In this document: piece after piece, positions 32,335 through 42,860 of the stretch
How the letters are laid out: each line of letters begins with the position of its first letter
Numbering within the stretch: position 1 is the first letter of the stretch
NCBI GenBank assembly: GCA_964036045.1
Contig: OZ038378.1
Span: 59,371,408-59,435,407, forward strand
Source of the DNA: Eutreptiella sp. 'Long Island Sound 2002'
Taxonomy: Eukaryota > Euglenozoa > Euglenophyceae > Eutreptiales > Eutreptiaceae
Direction of reading: 5' to 3'
DNA length: 64,000 bases
Position numbers and translations under genes: made by a program
Notes under the pieces: model-generated
What the model was told of the DNA's origin: nothing
The model's input: the letters and a program-made list of their open reading frames with translations, nothing else
Databases searched by the model: none

Positions 32335-33703
32335 TCAGCGCCCTGACCTCTGCCCTGATGTGTTTTCGGCGCTCGTGAGGCCGACGGATCGTCCCTCACT
32401 TGCTTGCTCTCTCTCATCTTTCGGTGACCTGCCATCAGAGTGGCCATATACAGCCCCCTGCTGAATCCAGAGGAGGATGGCCCCTCTCTTCAACTCTTGT
32501 TTGTCACTCCCCCCCCTGCTGAATCCTTGGGAAGCCAGGTAGGGCGACTGACCTTCATATTTCTGAGCTCTTGGGGCCTTGGAGCCCATACGACGTTGCG
32601 CAACGGATGCCGCTGTCATCAGCATTGCGATTTTTGGTGTGTGGTCTGGTTCCATGGCACTTGCGGAATCCAGACCAGTCCACGTGTGTCTCGAGACTAT
32701 ATATGGCCTGAACTCAGGCGTTTTCCTGTCCACCCTCCTGCATTTGCCTTATCCTGACCGTGGCGTGGTTTGGCGCTCTGTCCAGAGTGTGTTTACACGC
32801 CTATTTACCCCGCTTGTTTTGTTTTTCTGTTCCACAGGATATGTGCATTTGTATGTTGCGATTGTCAGCCCATCATTAATTACAGATTCTGCTGTTTGAG
32901 TGCCCATGTTACTGTGTGCCCTATTCGCTGTGATGTGTGGAGATCCTGATGGCGCCAGGCGGGAAGCCCAGTTGCCTGACTACACTCCCAGCGGTTCGCC
33001 ACTGTCAATCCCAGTGTGAGCCTACCGACTCGCAGACGCACTTGCAGTCGGATGGCGGCCTCCGGTGCTCCTGACCTCGGTCAGTCTGCCTGGGAAACTG
33101 GTGGTTTGAGGAGTCGACGCCTCCGCCCACACTGCATGAGGACTCCCTCATGTATGGCCTTCGTGGTAATAGGGCGAGGGAAAAGACGGCCTTGATGCCC
33201 GATCCCTTAAGGAGGAGCTCGTTCGGCTGTGACACTCTGGACTCGCGTCGTATGGATATGGACACGGTGCGCCCGAGGAAGGACCCGTGGGGACTCTCCC
33301 CAGTCGGCGGGCCTTGGGAAGCTTGGGGTAGCCTGATGGATCTTTGTGGTCGCTCTCGACCTGTGGGACCACCTCGGTCGTAGTGTGTCGCCTATGTTGG
33401 CCGTGTATGCCACTGCCACTGTGGTGGTGACCGTAGCAGCCGGCACCCGGTGCGCCTGGTATGGGTTAACGGGTCCTTTGGATGCCGAACAATCGCCGCC
33501 AGGACCCGGGACTTGATACTTGATACTATACTTGCAATTACTAACAGTTACAGCATCATACCTGTTTTACCGTGGGATCGCGATGGGCAACCTAACCCGC
33601 AGATCGGCCTGAAGTGAGGATGTGAGACCCCCCCCTTCAGGGGATGGTCCTGGGTACCGGCTGCCATGCTTGAGTGTTATCGAGCCCCCCCAGGGTTTGC
33701 TCT
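32335..33703 (+). other. Element A 3' noncoding region
   Basis: About 1.37 kb between the integrase stop and the polypurine tract. ORFs here are short and lack motifs. No further domain is seen. Confidence 0.6.
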
Positions 33704-33714
33704 AAGGAGGGGGG
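33704..33714 (+). promoter_or_regulatory. Element A polypurine tract
   Basis: AAGGAGGGGGG directly abuts the TG of the 3' LTR. This is the expected position for the plus-strand DNA primer. Confidence 0.85.
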
Positions 33715-36131
33715 TGAAGCGGTACCCAGAACCCCATGGCTAGGTTAGGGCATACAACCGGTCTCCGGTCCACTAACCCCATGTACGGAAGGGAAGACCG
33801 GTCTCCGGTCCACTAACCCCATGTACGGAAGGCGCCCGTTGACGCCCGGTGCGAGCCCGGCGGGAGCGTGTTCCGTGCCGTAAAGCCCCGCATCGGCAAC
33901 CGATGCACCGCCAGCGGAGATTTATATATCAGAACATCAGGAATCAACAGGGTTTTATTTACATATTGTTTCCGTCAATTTTTACACTTCCGTTCTGATA
34001 CTCACTGTTTTGACTGCTGGCGGTTGGATCGTGACTTTACCGTAACCGCCAGTTTAACTGTTAATAATGGAAATTCTAGCGCTTTCCGTGACGAAGGCTC
34101 TAAAGTCTTCAGGAACTGCATTGATGCATCCGCAATTTTCACATTCTACACTCGCAACCTTAATCCGAATTTTTCAGGATGTCGAAATCGGATTTTCGAC
34201 TTCAACATCCCCGCACTTGATTTGACCTCCTTCGAGTGGACCTACGTGCTTCCCTGTGCACGAATCAACTTTCCTTTTGTCTTGCCCTCCATTTGTCTTA
34301 AAGATATGGGCAAAACAAAGTTGATTCGTGAGGCCACTTGTGAAGGTCATATCTCGTGTTGCTTGCGAGGATTGACAATAATGAAAACGTGCGATGTATT
34401 CACAATACTCCCGACGTAATTTAGGAAGCTTTATATGCCTTGCGTTTCCACACGTGCGCGCTAGTGTAATGGATCATGGTCAAGAGGGTAGAGTTTGCGT
34501 TATAACTCTTTGGCCATGATATTGCGTGTGTTAAGATAACTTTCGAGTGTAGCGCGCGAGTGTTGGTGTTGCATAGGAACTCTCCTTGAGTTCCTATGAG
34601 CGATTGACACAAAGTTATGCCCTTGGAGGGGCATGACATATCGTGGGGGGAGCTACCTTTTTGGGCAATATGTGGTATGTGCCATGTGTTGTGTTGCGTG
34701 CCCATTTGGCGGGTCCATCGCTCCAAGCCAAACCCGCCAATGGACCTCATATTGTGCAAGCCTCTTCTCCATACTCCCTACGATCAATTGCGAGCCTAAC
34801 CTTCGTGAAGGGAAGCTTGTGTGGCGATCCCGAAGCGATGCGTTGGGAGCAAGGTGTGTGTTTTGCAATTTTCCATAATTTCATTTGCCCACTTGGGAAG
34901 TAGCGCTCGTGACCTTTCAAAGCGCCCCAAGTGGAGCACATATGTGGAATCGAAGGTCATTGGTGTCAAGTCATTATGTTTAGAAGGATTAGTTGATTGC
35001 ACGATCCAAGCCGAAGATATTATAATATAATTGTGCACCTTTCAAGGCACTTTTGTGTATCTTTGTGCCAATTTTGCCGTTTTTGGCCCGTCATGATGTC
35101 AAGTGGCGACCGTGTACCCCAACGTTGCGCTCAATTGACATCATGACCCAAGTATGTTATGAGGGTACATACTTCGGTGCCCAACATATCTTGGACCCAG
35201 CGAATAACTCCTCTTGGGCTTGGCACACCGTGGCCGCCATGTTGGCGATTTGGAACTATCCCAAATCATGGGCTCACTTGGCGACCCTGCCATTCTCAAA
35301 ACCGGAGGAGTTGGGCGACGCCCAAAAGATATGTTGGACACATATGACTTGATACCAATCCTATGGCACACTCCAGTCCAAGGTGGGCATGTGCCTCATT
35401 TGCCTTAACCATGAGTGTGCGCATTTTTGGCCATTTTGAGCAATTTTCCACTTTTGCTGCCCGCCGTGCACTATGTTGAGCCCACCCGTACACGCCGGAC
35501 GCATGGACCAATGGACCATATATGACATGGGTGTTACGCATATTGGTCCCCATGGTTCACACACCACGTGGGCGAAGCGGAGCAACCTTCGTTAAAGCGC
35601 TAACCCCAAATGAGTGTGGACAATTTTGCCATCTTGGCATTTGTGGACCCAATTGGGATCGTCACCAGGCCAGGTGGCATGAAGATCATTGAGAGCCAAG
35701 TGCATGGGAGTCTCTGTTGGACTCCTGGTGCATCGCGTATGGAATGGCGAATCCGATCTCCAAGCCGGCCTGGAGATATACTATTGGGAGCACCCTGAAT
35801 TTTGGCTCATTTCGAGCAGCCAAAATGACCCCATTTTGGGACCCCAATTTCCCCCTTCGGTGTGGTCAATTGGCGGCCCCATTTCTCTATGCCCACAGGG
35901 AGCCCGGACCTAATTCCAAGTTGTACACTCAGATATAAGTCCCAGGTCCTGCCTCCTATCCTGTGAGCCATTGGCCTTGCCCTGGCCGGGCAAACCACGC
36001 GTGGGAATGACGCCAATTTTGGTGATTTTGGCATCATGACCCCAATTGACGAACCCGTGGTGCCCTGATGCCGGGACCTCAGAGGAAACCAGGTTGGGTG
36101 AGGGCTCCAGGGAGTTCATACTCGAAGGGCA

Positions 36132-37692
36132 CGGGGGTTGGGGTGACCGTGGCTGGAGTGGTGCACCAATGTTCCGGTTCATGGCCCAGCAGAGCACCCT
36201 CACCGCGGGCTTACTCTTATCACAGGGGGAGGGGGTTGCGGGCGCGTTTGTTCCGTGACCCGGGTGCCCGTGTATCTCAGAAGGCAGCCGCCCCGGAGGT
36301 AGCGCACCCGGCGCGCGCCGCGAAGGAGCTGGTTCGAACCCCGTGATCGGTGGTCTCCCACCGATCCCCTCGAATACCGGACGAGGCCTCCCGTCGACCT
36401 GTTCGAGTACAGGTGACGGTGCGCACTGCTGCAGGGGTGGGTGGCTCCCATGTGTTTTGTTTTTCTAGGGTGGGGGGTAAAACAAACGAGACCTCCACCC
36501 GATCCACCGGTATCGGTGGTGGCGCGAGTTGCTGGAGGGGGGGGTGGTTCCCACGTCGCCAACTAGAGAGCTCTACGTGCAGGGATCCCAGGAGCACCGT
36601 GCGCATCGGGCTCATCATGGGAATCCGGCGGACCGGCGCCTGGACACCAAGTCGACACCTCTCTCCCCCCCCCACAGGAACAGAGCGGGGCCCCCACAAC
36701 CGCACGCCCGCGCCCACAACGCAGACCCCGACAGCCCACCCAGTGGACGGGCAGTCGGGGGAAGAGGAGCGCAAGACCCCGAACGCCCCACGCAACGGTC
36801 GAAGGCACCCCCCCGGGGACGCCCTGCCGCCGCCCCCACAACCCCAAGCCAAGTAGGGGGGAACCGGGACCGGACCGCCCACCCCCAAGCACGCCAGACG
36901 GAGCACGGGACCGGGGCAGGACACGCGGAGGGGCACGGACCACATGGAACGGCCCTACCAGCGCCCAGTGCCGGGACCACGCGAGATGCGCGCGCCACAC
37001 CACCCAGCGGGGAGCGGACACCGCGAGAGCGCGAGCGCACACACACGAAAAGGACACACGGGGACCACCGGAAGGGCAACCGGACCGAGCGCGCGGAACG
37101 CACAGACCGCATGGAATGGCGTACCAGCGAGCAAGGAAAAGGGACACCCGGACGGGACGGGCCGCCACACGCAGCGCGGAACACGCGGGGCGGGAAGGGG
37201 GAAGAAGGGGAGACACAACACCAGATACCGGCCCGAACCCCCCCTGAACCGGCCGCGAGCGCCGCGCACACACAGACGGGACACTGCACCCGCCAAGGGA
37301 GTAGTGGCGCACAGCGCCACGCCCCAACCCCTAGGCTAGGCAGCCTCCGCGCCAGCCCAAGGGGGTCCCACTGGCGACAAGCCAGTAGCACGGGCCCGGC
37401 GGCGCCGGCGCCCCGGACGACCACGCATTAGGGGGGCGACGCAATGGGTAAGCGCCCGCAGCCACGGCTGCGAATTGATGCACTGACCGGGGAGTGGCGA
37501 AACGGGGACGCCGGGGAAGGACGGGGCTCCGAGCTCTGTGAACCCGGGGGACTCCGCCACCAGGCAGGAGGTGCGTCTTGGAGGGCCCCCCACTAGGACC
37601 CGGTGGGGAGGATATCACCTGGCCCGACCAGGTGGCCCCCCGGGGCCGAAAGGCGTCTAGTACCCGCAAAATCAAACCTCAAACCTCAAACC
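36132..37692 (+). mobile_element. Non-LTR or SINE-like retroposon, 1.56 kb
   Basis: Flanked by the 16-bp duplication TCATACTCGAAGGGCA (36,116-36,131 and 37,693-37,708); the 5' LTR shows the uninterrupted site at about 19,226-19,241. The right end is a short tail of three CAAACCT-like units (about 37,672-37,692). Long variable duplications plus a simple 3' tail are typical of target-primed reverse transcription. Near the left, GGTTCGAACCC (36,331-36,341) matches the RNA polymerase III box B, with a partial box A (TAGCGCACCCG) about 35 bp upstream. Three adjacent hairpins follow. No reverse transcriptase is present, so it would be non-autonomous or a truncated LINE. Confidence 0.75.
36345..36419 (+). 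ncRNA. Cluster of three hairpins in the retroposon
   Basis: Hairpin 1: GATCGGTGG/TCTC/CCACCGATC (36,345-36,366), nine perfect pairs. Hairpin 2: CCTCG/AATACCGGA/CGAGG (36,368-36,386). Hairpin 3: CCGTC, bulged G, ACCTGT/TCGAGT/ACAGGTGACGG (36,391-36,419), 11 pairs with one bulge. They follow the box B-like motif directly, suggesting a folded 5' RNA domain. No known RNA family is recognised. Confidence 0.5.
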
Positions 37693-38318
37693 TCATACTC
37701 GAAGGGCATAGGGTCAGTTGCCTCGTCCCTACCTCTGACGGGTCCAGACGAGGGGTCAGTTTTGGAGATTTTGGAGCTAATATCAGTTTGGGCTGAAACA
37801 GCCCATTTTCAGCTACCAACTCCTATGGGATAATGGCGGAGCCATATCTCTGGATCAGAGGGGAGTTGAAACCTGCCGTTAAGGGAGCATAGGGAGCCAC
37901 TGTCGGTTGGCCTTGTAGGCCCTTGGTTCCCAGGAACTCGCCTGTGGCTGGGCGCGACACCCCCCCCTATTGGCAGGGTTTCAGGGTCCGGACTGAGCAG
38001 GGCATGGGTTGTGTTTGAGCCCCCGCCCCCACCAGCGACTGAGAGGGTCAGACCTGGGATTGGGATATGAGTTAGGACTGAGTGTCTATTGTCCTATGAT
38101 GCCCTTACCCCAGTCCAGTCTTAACCCCATGTGTACATATCCTGATGTGTTGCTGTACATACTTTCGTTCCCTTGTTGCAGAGTGGCAAGGATCCTGAAA
38201 CGCTTTGTCACATGACACGAGCGTATTGATGCCCTTGTGAGCGTAGTGCCTTGCCTGCCTGCTCACCTGTGCGTGTCACCGCAGCGTCCCGTGGCTGGCC
38301 CCCCACGGGAAACCGTCA

Positions 38319-40917
38319 GTAACGCAGCCCAATCCGGGGTCCTTCCCGAGGATAGTAGGACGGCGCCAACATATGCACCGGAGTCAAAGGCGGATGGTTG
38401 TCCCTTCAATGTGTACATTTCTCGCCGGATGAATGGCATAGGTGAGGTGTGGCCCGTGAGTCCCAAAGGACTCCGCCTAGACCATAACCAATCACCGCAA
38501 ACGGCCAAGCAAAAAAACTTCCTTGGTCCGGTGAATTTGTCCCGTGAGGAGGCCGATTTACTCATGAACTTGGAACAAGCCTTCATGCCCCCCCGCAACG
38601 TGGTAGATTTCGAGATCACAGCAAAACAGGTCTAAAATATTTATGATGACAAAGGGTACTCCTCAGTGCTGGATGGCCATGATTTGGTCAACCGCCTTGA
38701 GGAAAAGGGCAAACATGGGTGTACACCCATGTGGTGAAGGATGACACTGGGAAACTATCCCATGTCTTCTGGATGAGCGTCGAGCAAATTGCTATTGCCC
38801 GGCGCTTCCCGTATCTAATCCTCCATGACAATATATATCAAAGTAATAGGTATAACCTGAACATTGGCTTCTTCAGGGGGTCAGCAACTATGGGCAGTCA
38901 GTGCTCATGGGCCAAGCCATTGTCGTGGGCAAAAAAACTCGCAACTTTGAGTACCAGTTTACCCACTGGTTGCTGGCCGTGGGCATCGCGCCTGTGGTCA
39001 TGCTCACGGATGCATGTGTGAAGGCTTCGGGGGCCGTTGCCACCGCTTTCCCCAATGCCAAGCACTCCTGGTGTCACTGGCACATTGACAAGAACGTGGC
39101 CAAGAACCTGAAAGGCGTTCTTGGCCACGACACTTTCACTAAATTGGTCCGCCTCATGGCCTCTGCAAACCGCCAAGTCTCCATTGCTGTCTTTGAGCAC
39201 ATGTGGAAAGTTGAGATTCTTGGCGACCGAATCTTTTCAAGTCGACATACATATGTGAGTGCTACGTGGGGGGGGGACAAGGTGCAATGCGGGCCACCCT
39301 GTTTTCAGGTGGGTGCGTTCACACGGGGCATTGTGTCCACACAACGGGTGGAGGGCATCCATAGGTGGGCAAAGGAGGGCCGCCTAACCAAGCGCAAAAA
39401 GTTGAACGACGTTTTTGACGCACTCATGGTCATTGTGGGGGAGCTGATTTTGAAATGGGAGCGTCTGGACACACGCGCGACAGCGGGCTCCTTTTGCTCC
39501 CGGCATGAGACGGCCCAGCAAATTTTTCCAATGCCGTATGAGGCAATGAAGGACCGGCTGACCACATGGGGAAGGGATGAGGCAGCCCATCACATGGTCC
39601 TTTCATTTGAGTACAACATGAAGAGGCTGGCGGACCACGCATACGAGACCCTGGCCCCCCCCCGCCTCTGACAACTGTCCTGACCCCACGAGGGGGGTGG
39701 AGGATCTTTTGGGGTTCGATCTCCCCCCCACAATGGTGACCCCCGCGCCTAATGCAGCCATCTTTGAAGTTTCCACACAAGGAACCAATGTAGCTCACTA
39801 TGTTCAACGCTCGGGGCCGGTCCAGACCTCCGTTGCCTCTACCACCCACACCTTGTACCGTGCCCTTGTGTGCATTTGTGCATTACCTACCATGCTTGGG
39901 ATGCCCTGTAGGCATTTTTGGCGGGTATTGCGCGACGACGCATTCGCCGCTTTCCACTTGGACCTTGTGCATTCCCAATATTTCTTGGAGGACCCTCCCA
40001 TGCATGAGGAGTTGGAGCTTATGTCCCGGAACGTGGTTTGGAAGCTTTACCACAACCATGAGCGTGTTGGACCTTGTCCCGTGGAGGCACCTAGTGTGGA
40101 AGGCATCATTTCCGAGGGGGAGGGTGAGGCGGCACTACTGATGCGTCAAAGGGAGGTCCAAAGAATAAGGAACCGGTTGCAATTGAGTGCCTTGGCTAGG
40201 GAGTTTGTGGATGTGGTGATTGTTTCGCAAGAACGCTTGGAAGATGCTAGATTTACTTTGCGAACGTGGATTGGCACGCAAAGGAAACCATTGGGTGACC
40301 TTAAAGCGGACAATCCAGCAGACCCACCCACCAAAGCACAAAAACGAAAGGCATCGGAGATGGCTACCGGCGGAAAGAAGAAAAAGAAAAAGGCCGCGGA
40401 GCCCGACGTCCCCCCCTTTCCTACCCCCACCACAAGTGTACGTCGTCCCATCCCGTTTGTACCTCCCTTCGTCCCCGGTTACCCCCCAGTGCCTTTTGCT
40501 AACCAACCAATGCATGAAAAGGGGAGCGATGATGTAGTTATGCTTTGCAGGGTGCCCCCCCCTTCCCCATTTACACCCTCCCTTCCGGTTCCACCACCCT
40601 CCGGTATTGCCCGTTTGTCTCAGGGTGTCCAGTCCTCCCAAGCTACATCTAGCACCCAATCATTGCAACTCCCAACCCTCCCCTTCTCTCAAGCCACCCC
40701 AAGTAGTCCAATTCCCATCCCACATCCATACTTATACACGCAAGGCTCCCAAGTCCCATTGTCCATGGGCATGCAATGTTGGCCCAACCCCGGGGTCGTG
40801 CCAACAACGGATGCCGCATACTTTCCCTTGGATCAAATTCTGAACCCCGCACCACCGGCGCCCAAGAAACCGGGCGGTAAGGTCAAGGGCAAGGGCAGAG
40901 CCAAGGCAAAGAAGTAA
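38319..40917 (+). pseudogene. MULE transposase, 3' part
   Basis: Continues the gene cut at 16,825. In order: the rest of the FAR1-like domain (GCPFNVYISRRMNGIGEVW); MULE core pieces DDTGKLSHVFWMSVEQ and FPYLILHDNIYQSNRYNL (about 38,738-38,870), then VVMLTDACVKASGAVATAFP and HSWCHWHIDKNVAKNL (about 38,990-39,110); and a SWIM zinc finger CICALPTMLGMPCRHFW (about 39,870-39,920). A Lys-rich and Pro-rich tail ends at TAA 40,915-40,917. Lesions: TAA at 38,633-38,635 and frameshifts near 38,715, near 38,878 and in a C run near 39,655-39,663. The transposase is dead, but all domains remain recognisable. Confidence 0.85.
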
Positions 40918-40947
40918 TGGAATGCAATCTGAGTGACGTCGTGCGAG

Positions 40948-41690
40948 TACAAGGGGCGCGCTCCCTCGGTTGGTCATGTCCTTGGCACGTGGTGCAATGG
41001 GGTCATGCATGGGGCTAGAGGGCACGCGGGGGCCCGTACTAAACCCCTCCCCCCTGAATTGGATGGAATATGGCCCTGCTCGGGGGCCCATGACAAGGGG
41101 ATCGCTCCCATAGGGCGTCTTCCCCTTGGCACGTGGGTCCTTGGGATCATGCATGGGGTTAGAGGGCATATGTGGGCCCGTACTGCACCCCTGCCCCCTG
41201 GAATGGATTGAATATGGCCCCGCTTGGGGGCCCATGACAAGGGGCGCGCTCCCACTGTGCATCTTCCCCTTGGGACGTGGGTAGTTGGGATCATGCATGG
41301 CGTTAGAGGTCACATGGGGGCCCGTACTGCACCCCTCCCCCCCTGGAATGGATTGAATATGGCCCCGCTTGGGGGCCCATGACAAGGGGCGCGCTCCCTC
41401 GGTTTGTCGTGTCCTTGGCACGTGGTGCAATGGGGTCATGCATGGGGTTAAAGGGCACATGGGGGCCCGTACTGCACCCCTCCCCCCCGTGGAACGGACT
41501 GAATATGGCCCCGCTTGGGGGCCCATGACGAGGGGCGCGCTCCCACAGTGCGTCTTCCCCTTGGCACGTAGGTCGTTTGGATCCTGCATGGAGTTAGAGG
41601 GCACATGGGGGCCCGTACTGCACCCCTCCTTCCCCTGGAATGGATTGAATATGGCCACGCTTGGGGGCGCATGACAAGGGGCACATGGCA
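40948..41690. repeat. 145-bp tandem array, about five units
   Basis: The phrase GACAAGGGGCGCGCTCCC recurs at 41,092, 41,236, 41,381, 41,527 and 41,672 (spacing 144-146), preceded by a partial unit at about 40,950. Each unit also contains GAATATGGCCCCGCTTGGGG and GGGGGCCCGTACTGCACCCC. Minus-strand ORFs of 106-319 codons are by-products. Confidence 0.9.
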
Positions 41691-41710
41691 CCCTTTCCGC
41701 TTATCCCACC

Positions 41711-42050
41711 GTCCACTTCCTTTTCTTACCCACGCGCGCCTTTGGTTGCTGGTGTGCAACCCCCTTACGCCCCTCGCCCCCCAACACCCATTGGGCCAAC
41801 CACACCCTTTGTTGCACCCTGCTGGTGCGCTTGGCCTCCGTCCTAACCTTCTCCCACCTCTCCTCGACACAAACTTCTGGATTTCTCCAAAACGCCCCCC
41901 CCCCCAAGAGTAGGGCACAACGCACCAAAATGGCACGCGCAACAACTCCGCACCCGCAAGCGCCAACGCAAGGTACCCCGGCCAAGACAATGGCACGAGG
42001 GGAGGCTCATTCGTCCGGGCCTCCACCATGGCCGTCACCTCGTCACACAC
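41711..42050 (-). pseudogene. Possible coding remnant cut by element C
   Basis: Minus-strand translation adjoining the element C border reads KLVAVCDEVTAMVEARTN, and in another frame (41,720-41,890) VEERWEKVRTEAKRTSR followed by a basic tail with KARVGKKRKW. A C/G run at about 41,898-41,910 could explain the frame change. This looks like the 3' end of a gene whose 5' part would lie beyond element C, outside the window. No family is recognised; weak evidence. Confidence 0.2.
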
Positions 42051-42066
42051 GGCGACCAGCTTGTCG

Positions 42067-42852
42067 AGAAAAGTTTATAGTGGTTTCAGCACTGTGTTTT
42101 TGTCTCTCCTGCTGCTTGCTGCTGGTGTAGGGTTTCCTGCTGCTTGTTTTGGAAGATGAAAACCTTTTGTTTGCAGAAATATAGTCAGTCCAGGATAACC
42201 CAAGCCAGAGGTGTGCAAGGAGAAGAGAATCAGGATCAAAGCATGAAGGGCTGCAGTGTAAAAAGTGAAAGATGAAAGGATATTCACAGAAACTGCAACT
42301 CAGGTCAACTCGGAATGCATATTCACAAAGATAGCTGAAATGGTTTGGAAAAGAGTTGGAAAACTGCCCCATGGTCACTCTATCTCCATAGTGGCATCTC
42401 AGGAGATGTGCACTCTTTGTTTTGGGTCCCATATGTGCTGAGGTGGCAGGGCATGTGGCGATGAGGTGACTGCCATGTCACATGGGATCTTCCTACTTAG
42501 CTAGGCTGACCAGGAATTGAACCCAGGACCTCTCAAAAAGAGGTGCCCAGCCCCCTAGGGTGCATACCACTAGGATAGCTAAGAATTCATGGAAAAACAT
42601 AGATAAATTCATAGGCTCTGCCTTGGATATGTCAGTTCTCAGTCAACTCAGGAAAAGATGATTTGCCTCACATTGAAAGGGATTAAGGGGTCCACTCCAT
42701 ATCCTGATTGGGTGTTTGGTTCCATAGGTCAAAATGTGTTATCACCATTTTTGGCCGGGACCAATACTAAGATAAAAATGCATGGATGCTCAGTGCATCT
42801 CTAATACAACTAGAGTATACCTCAAAGCATTGGAAAAGAACTTTTTCTTACT
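42067..42852 (-). repeat. Element C 3' LTR (left copy)
   Basis: 786 bp. On minus it starts AGTAAGAAAAAGTTC and ends AACTTTTCT; the first 13 bases equal the start of the element B LTR. The left portion matches 63,742-64,000. A degenerate tRNA-like stretch lies inside at 42,500-42,580. Confidence 0.9.
42500..42580 (-). other. tRNA-like stretch within the element C LTR
   Basis: On minus, CCTAGTGGTATGC (box A-like), a five-pair stem ACCTC/GAGGT around TTTTTGA, and GGGTTCAATTCC (box B-like). The variable loop and acceptor stem do not fit a tRNA, so it is not called a functional tRNA. A similar CCTAGTGG ... GGGTTCAATTCCC pair occurs at 56,053-56,105. Confidence 0.3.
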
Positions 42853-42860
42853 CCCCCCTT
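42853..42860 (-). promoter_or_regulatory. Element C polypurine tract
   Basis: On minus, AAGGGGGG directly precedes the LTR start AGTAAG. This is the same junction as in element B. Confidence 0.8.

Larger units (their letters stand above)
16826..38318 (+). mobile_element. Element A: Ty3/gypsy chromovirus with nested insertions
   Basis: Complete but decayed LTR retrotransposon of 21.5 kb including two later insertions. Its LTRs (16,826-19,851 and 33,715-38,318) begin TGAAGCGG and end CGTCA. It has a 4-bp duplication GTAA and a polypurine tract directly before the 3' LTR. Internal order: ORF1, coiled-coil ORF2, gag with zinc finger, protease, Dam-like segment, reverse transcriptase, RNase H, integrase, chromodomain. 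Apart from the probable readthrough stop, pol carries two nonsense codons and one frameshift; gag carries two more in-frame stops and a hAT insertion. The LTR copies differ at a few percent of sites by eye, so this insertion is older than element B. I see no TGG-type tRNA primer site at the 5' LTR end. Confidence 0.93.
33715..38318 (+). repeat. Element A 3' LTR, split by an insertion
   Basis: Matches the 5' LTR from TGAAGCGG to CGTCA. It is 4,604 bp instead of 3,026 because 1,577 bp (insertion plus one 16-bp target copy) interrupt it after 36,131. Scattered substitutions relative to the 5' copy indicate divergence of a few percent. Confidence 0.92.

Noticed and set aside
36529-37431. 300-codon plus ORF in the retroposon, and antisense ORFs of 222-269 codons
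   Set aside because: Openness follows from T depletion (few stop codons possible on plus). The protein lacks hydrophobic residues and any motif.
40732-41691. 319-codon minus ORF over the 145-bp array
   Set aside because: It repeats the array in translation, overlaps the end of the MULE gene antisense, and has no domain.
42500-42580. Functional tRNA-Lys(UUU) gene
   Set aside because: An anticodon-like stem and loop TTTTTGA is present, but the variable loop is too short, the acceptor stem does not pair, and the sequence is within an LTR.
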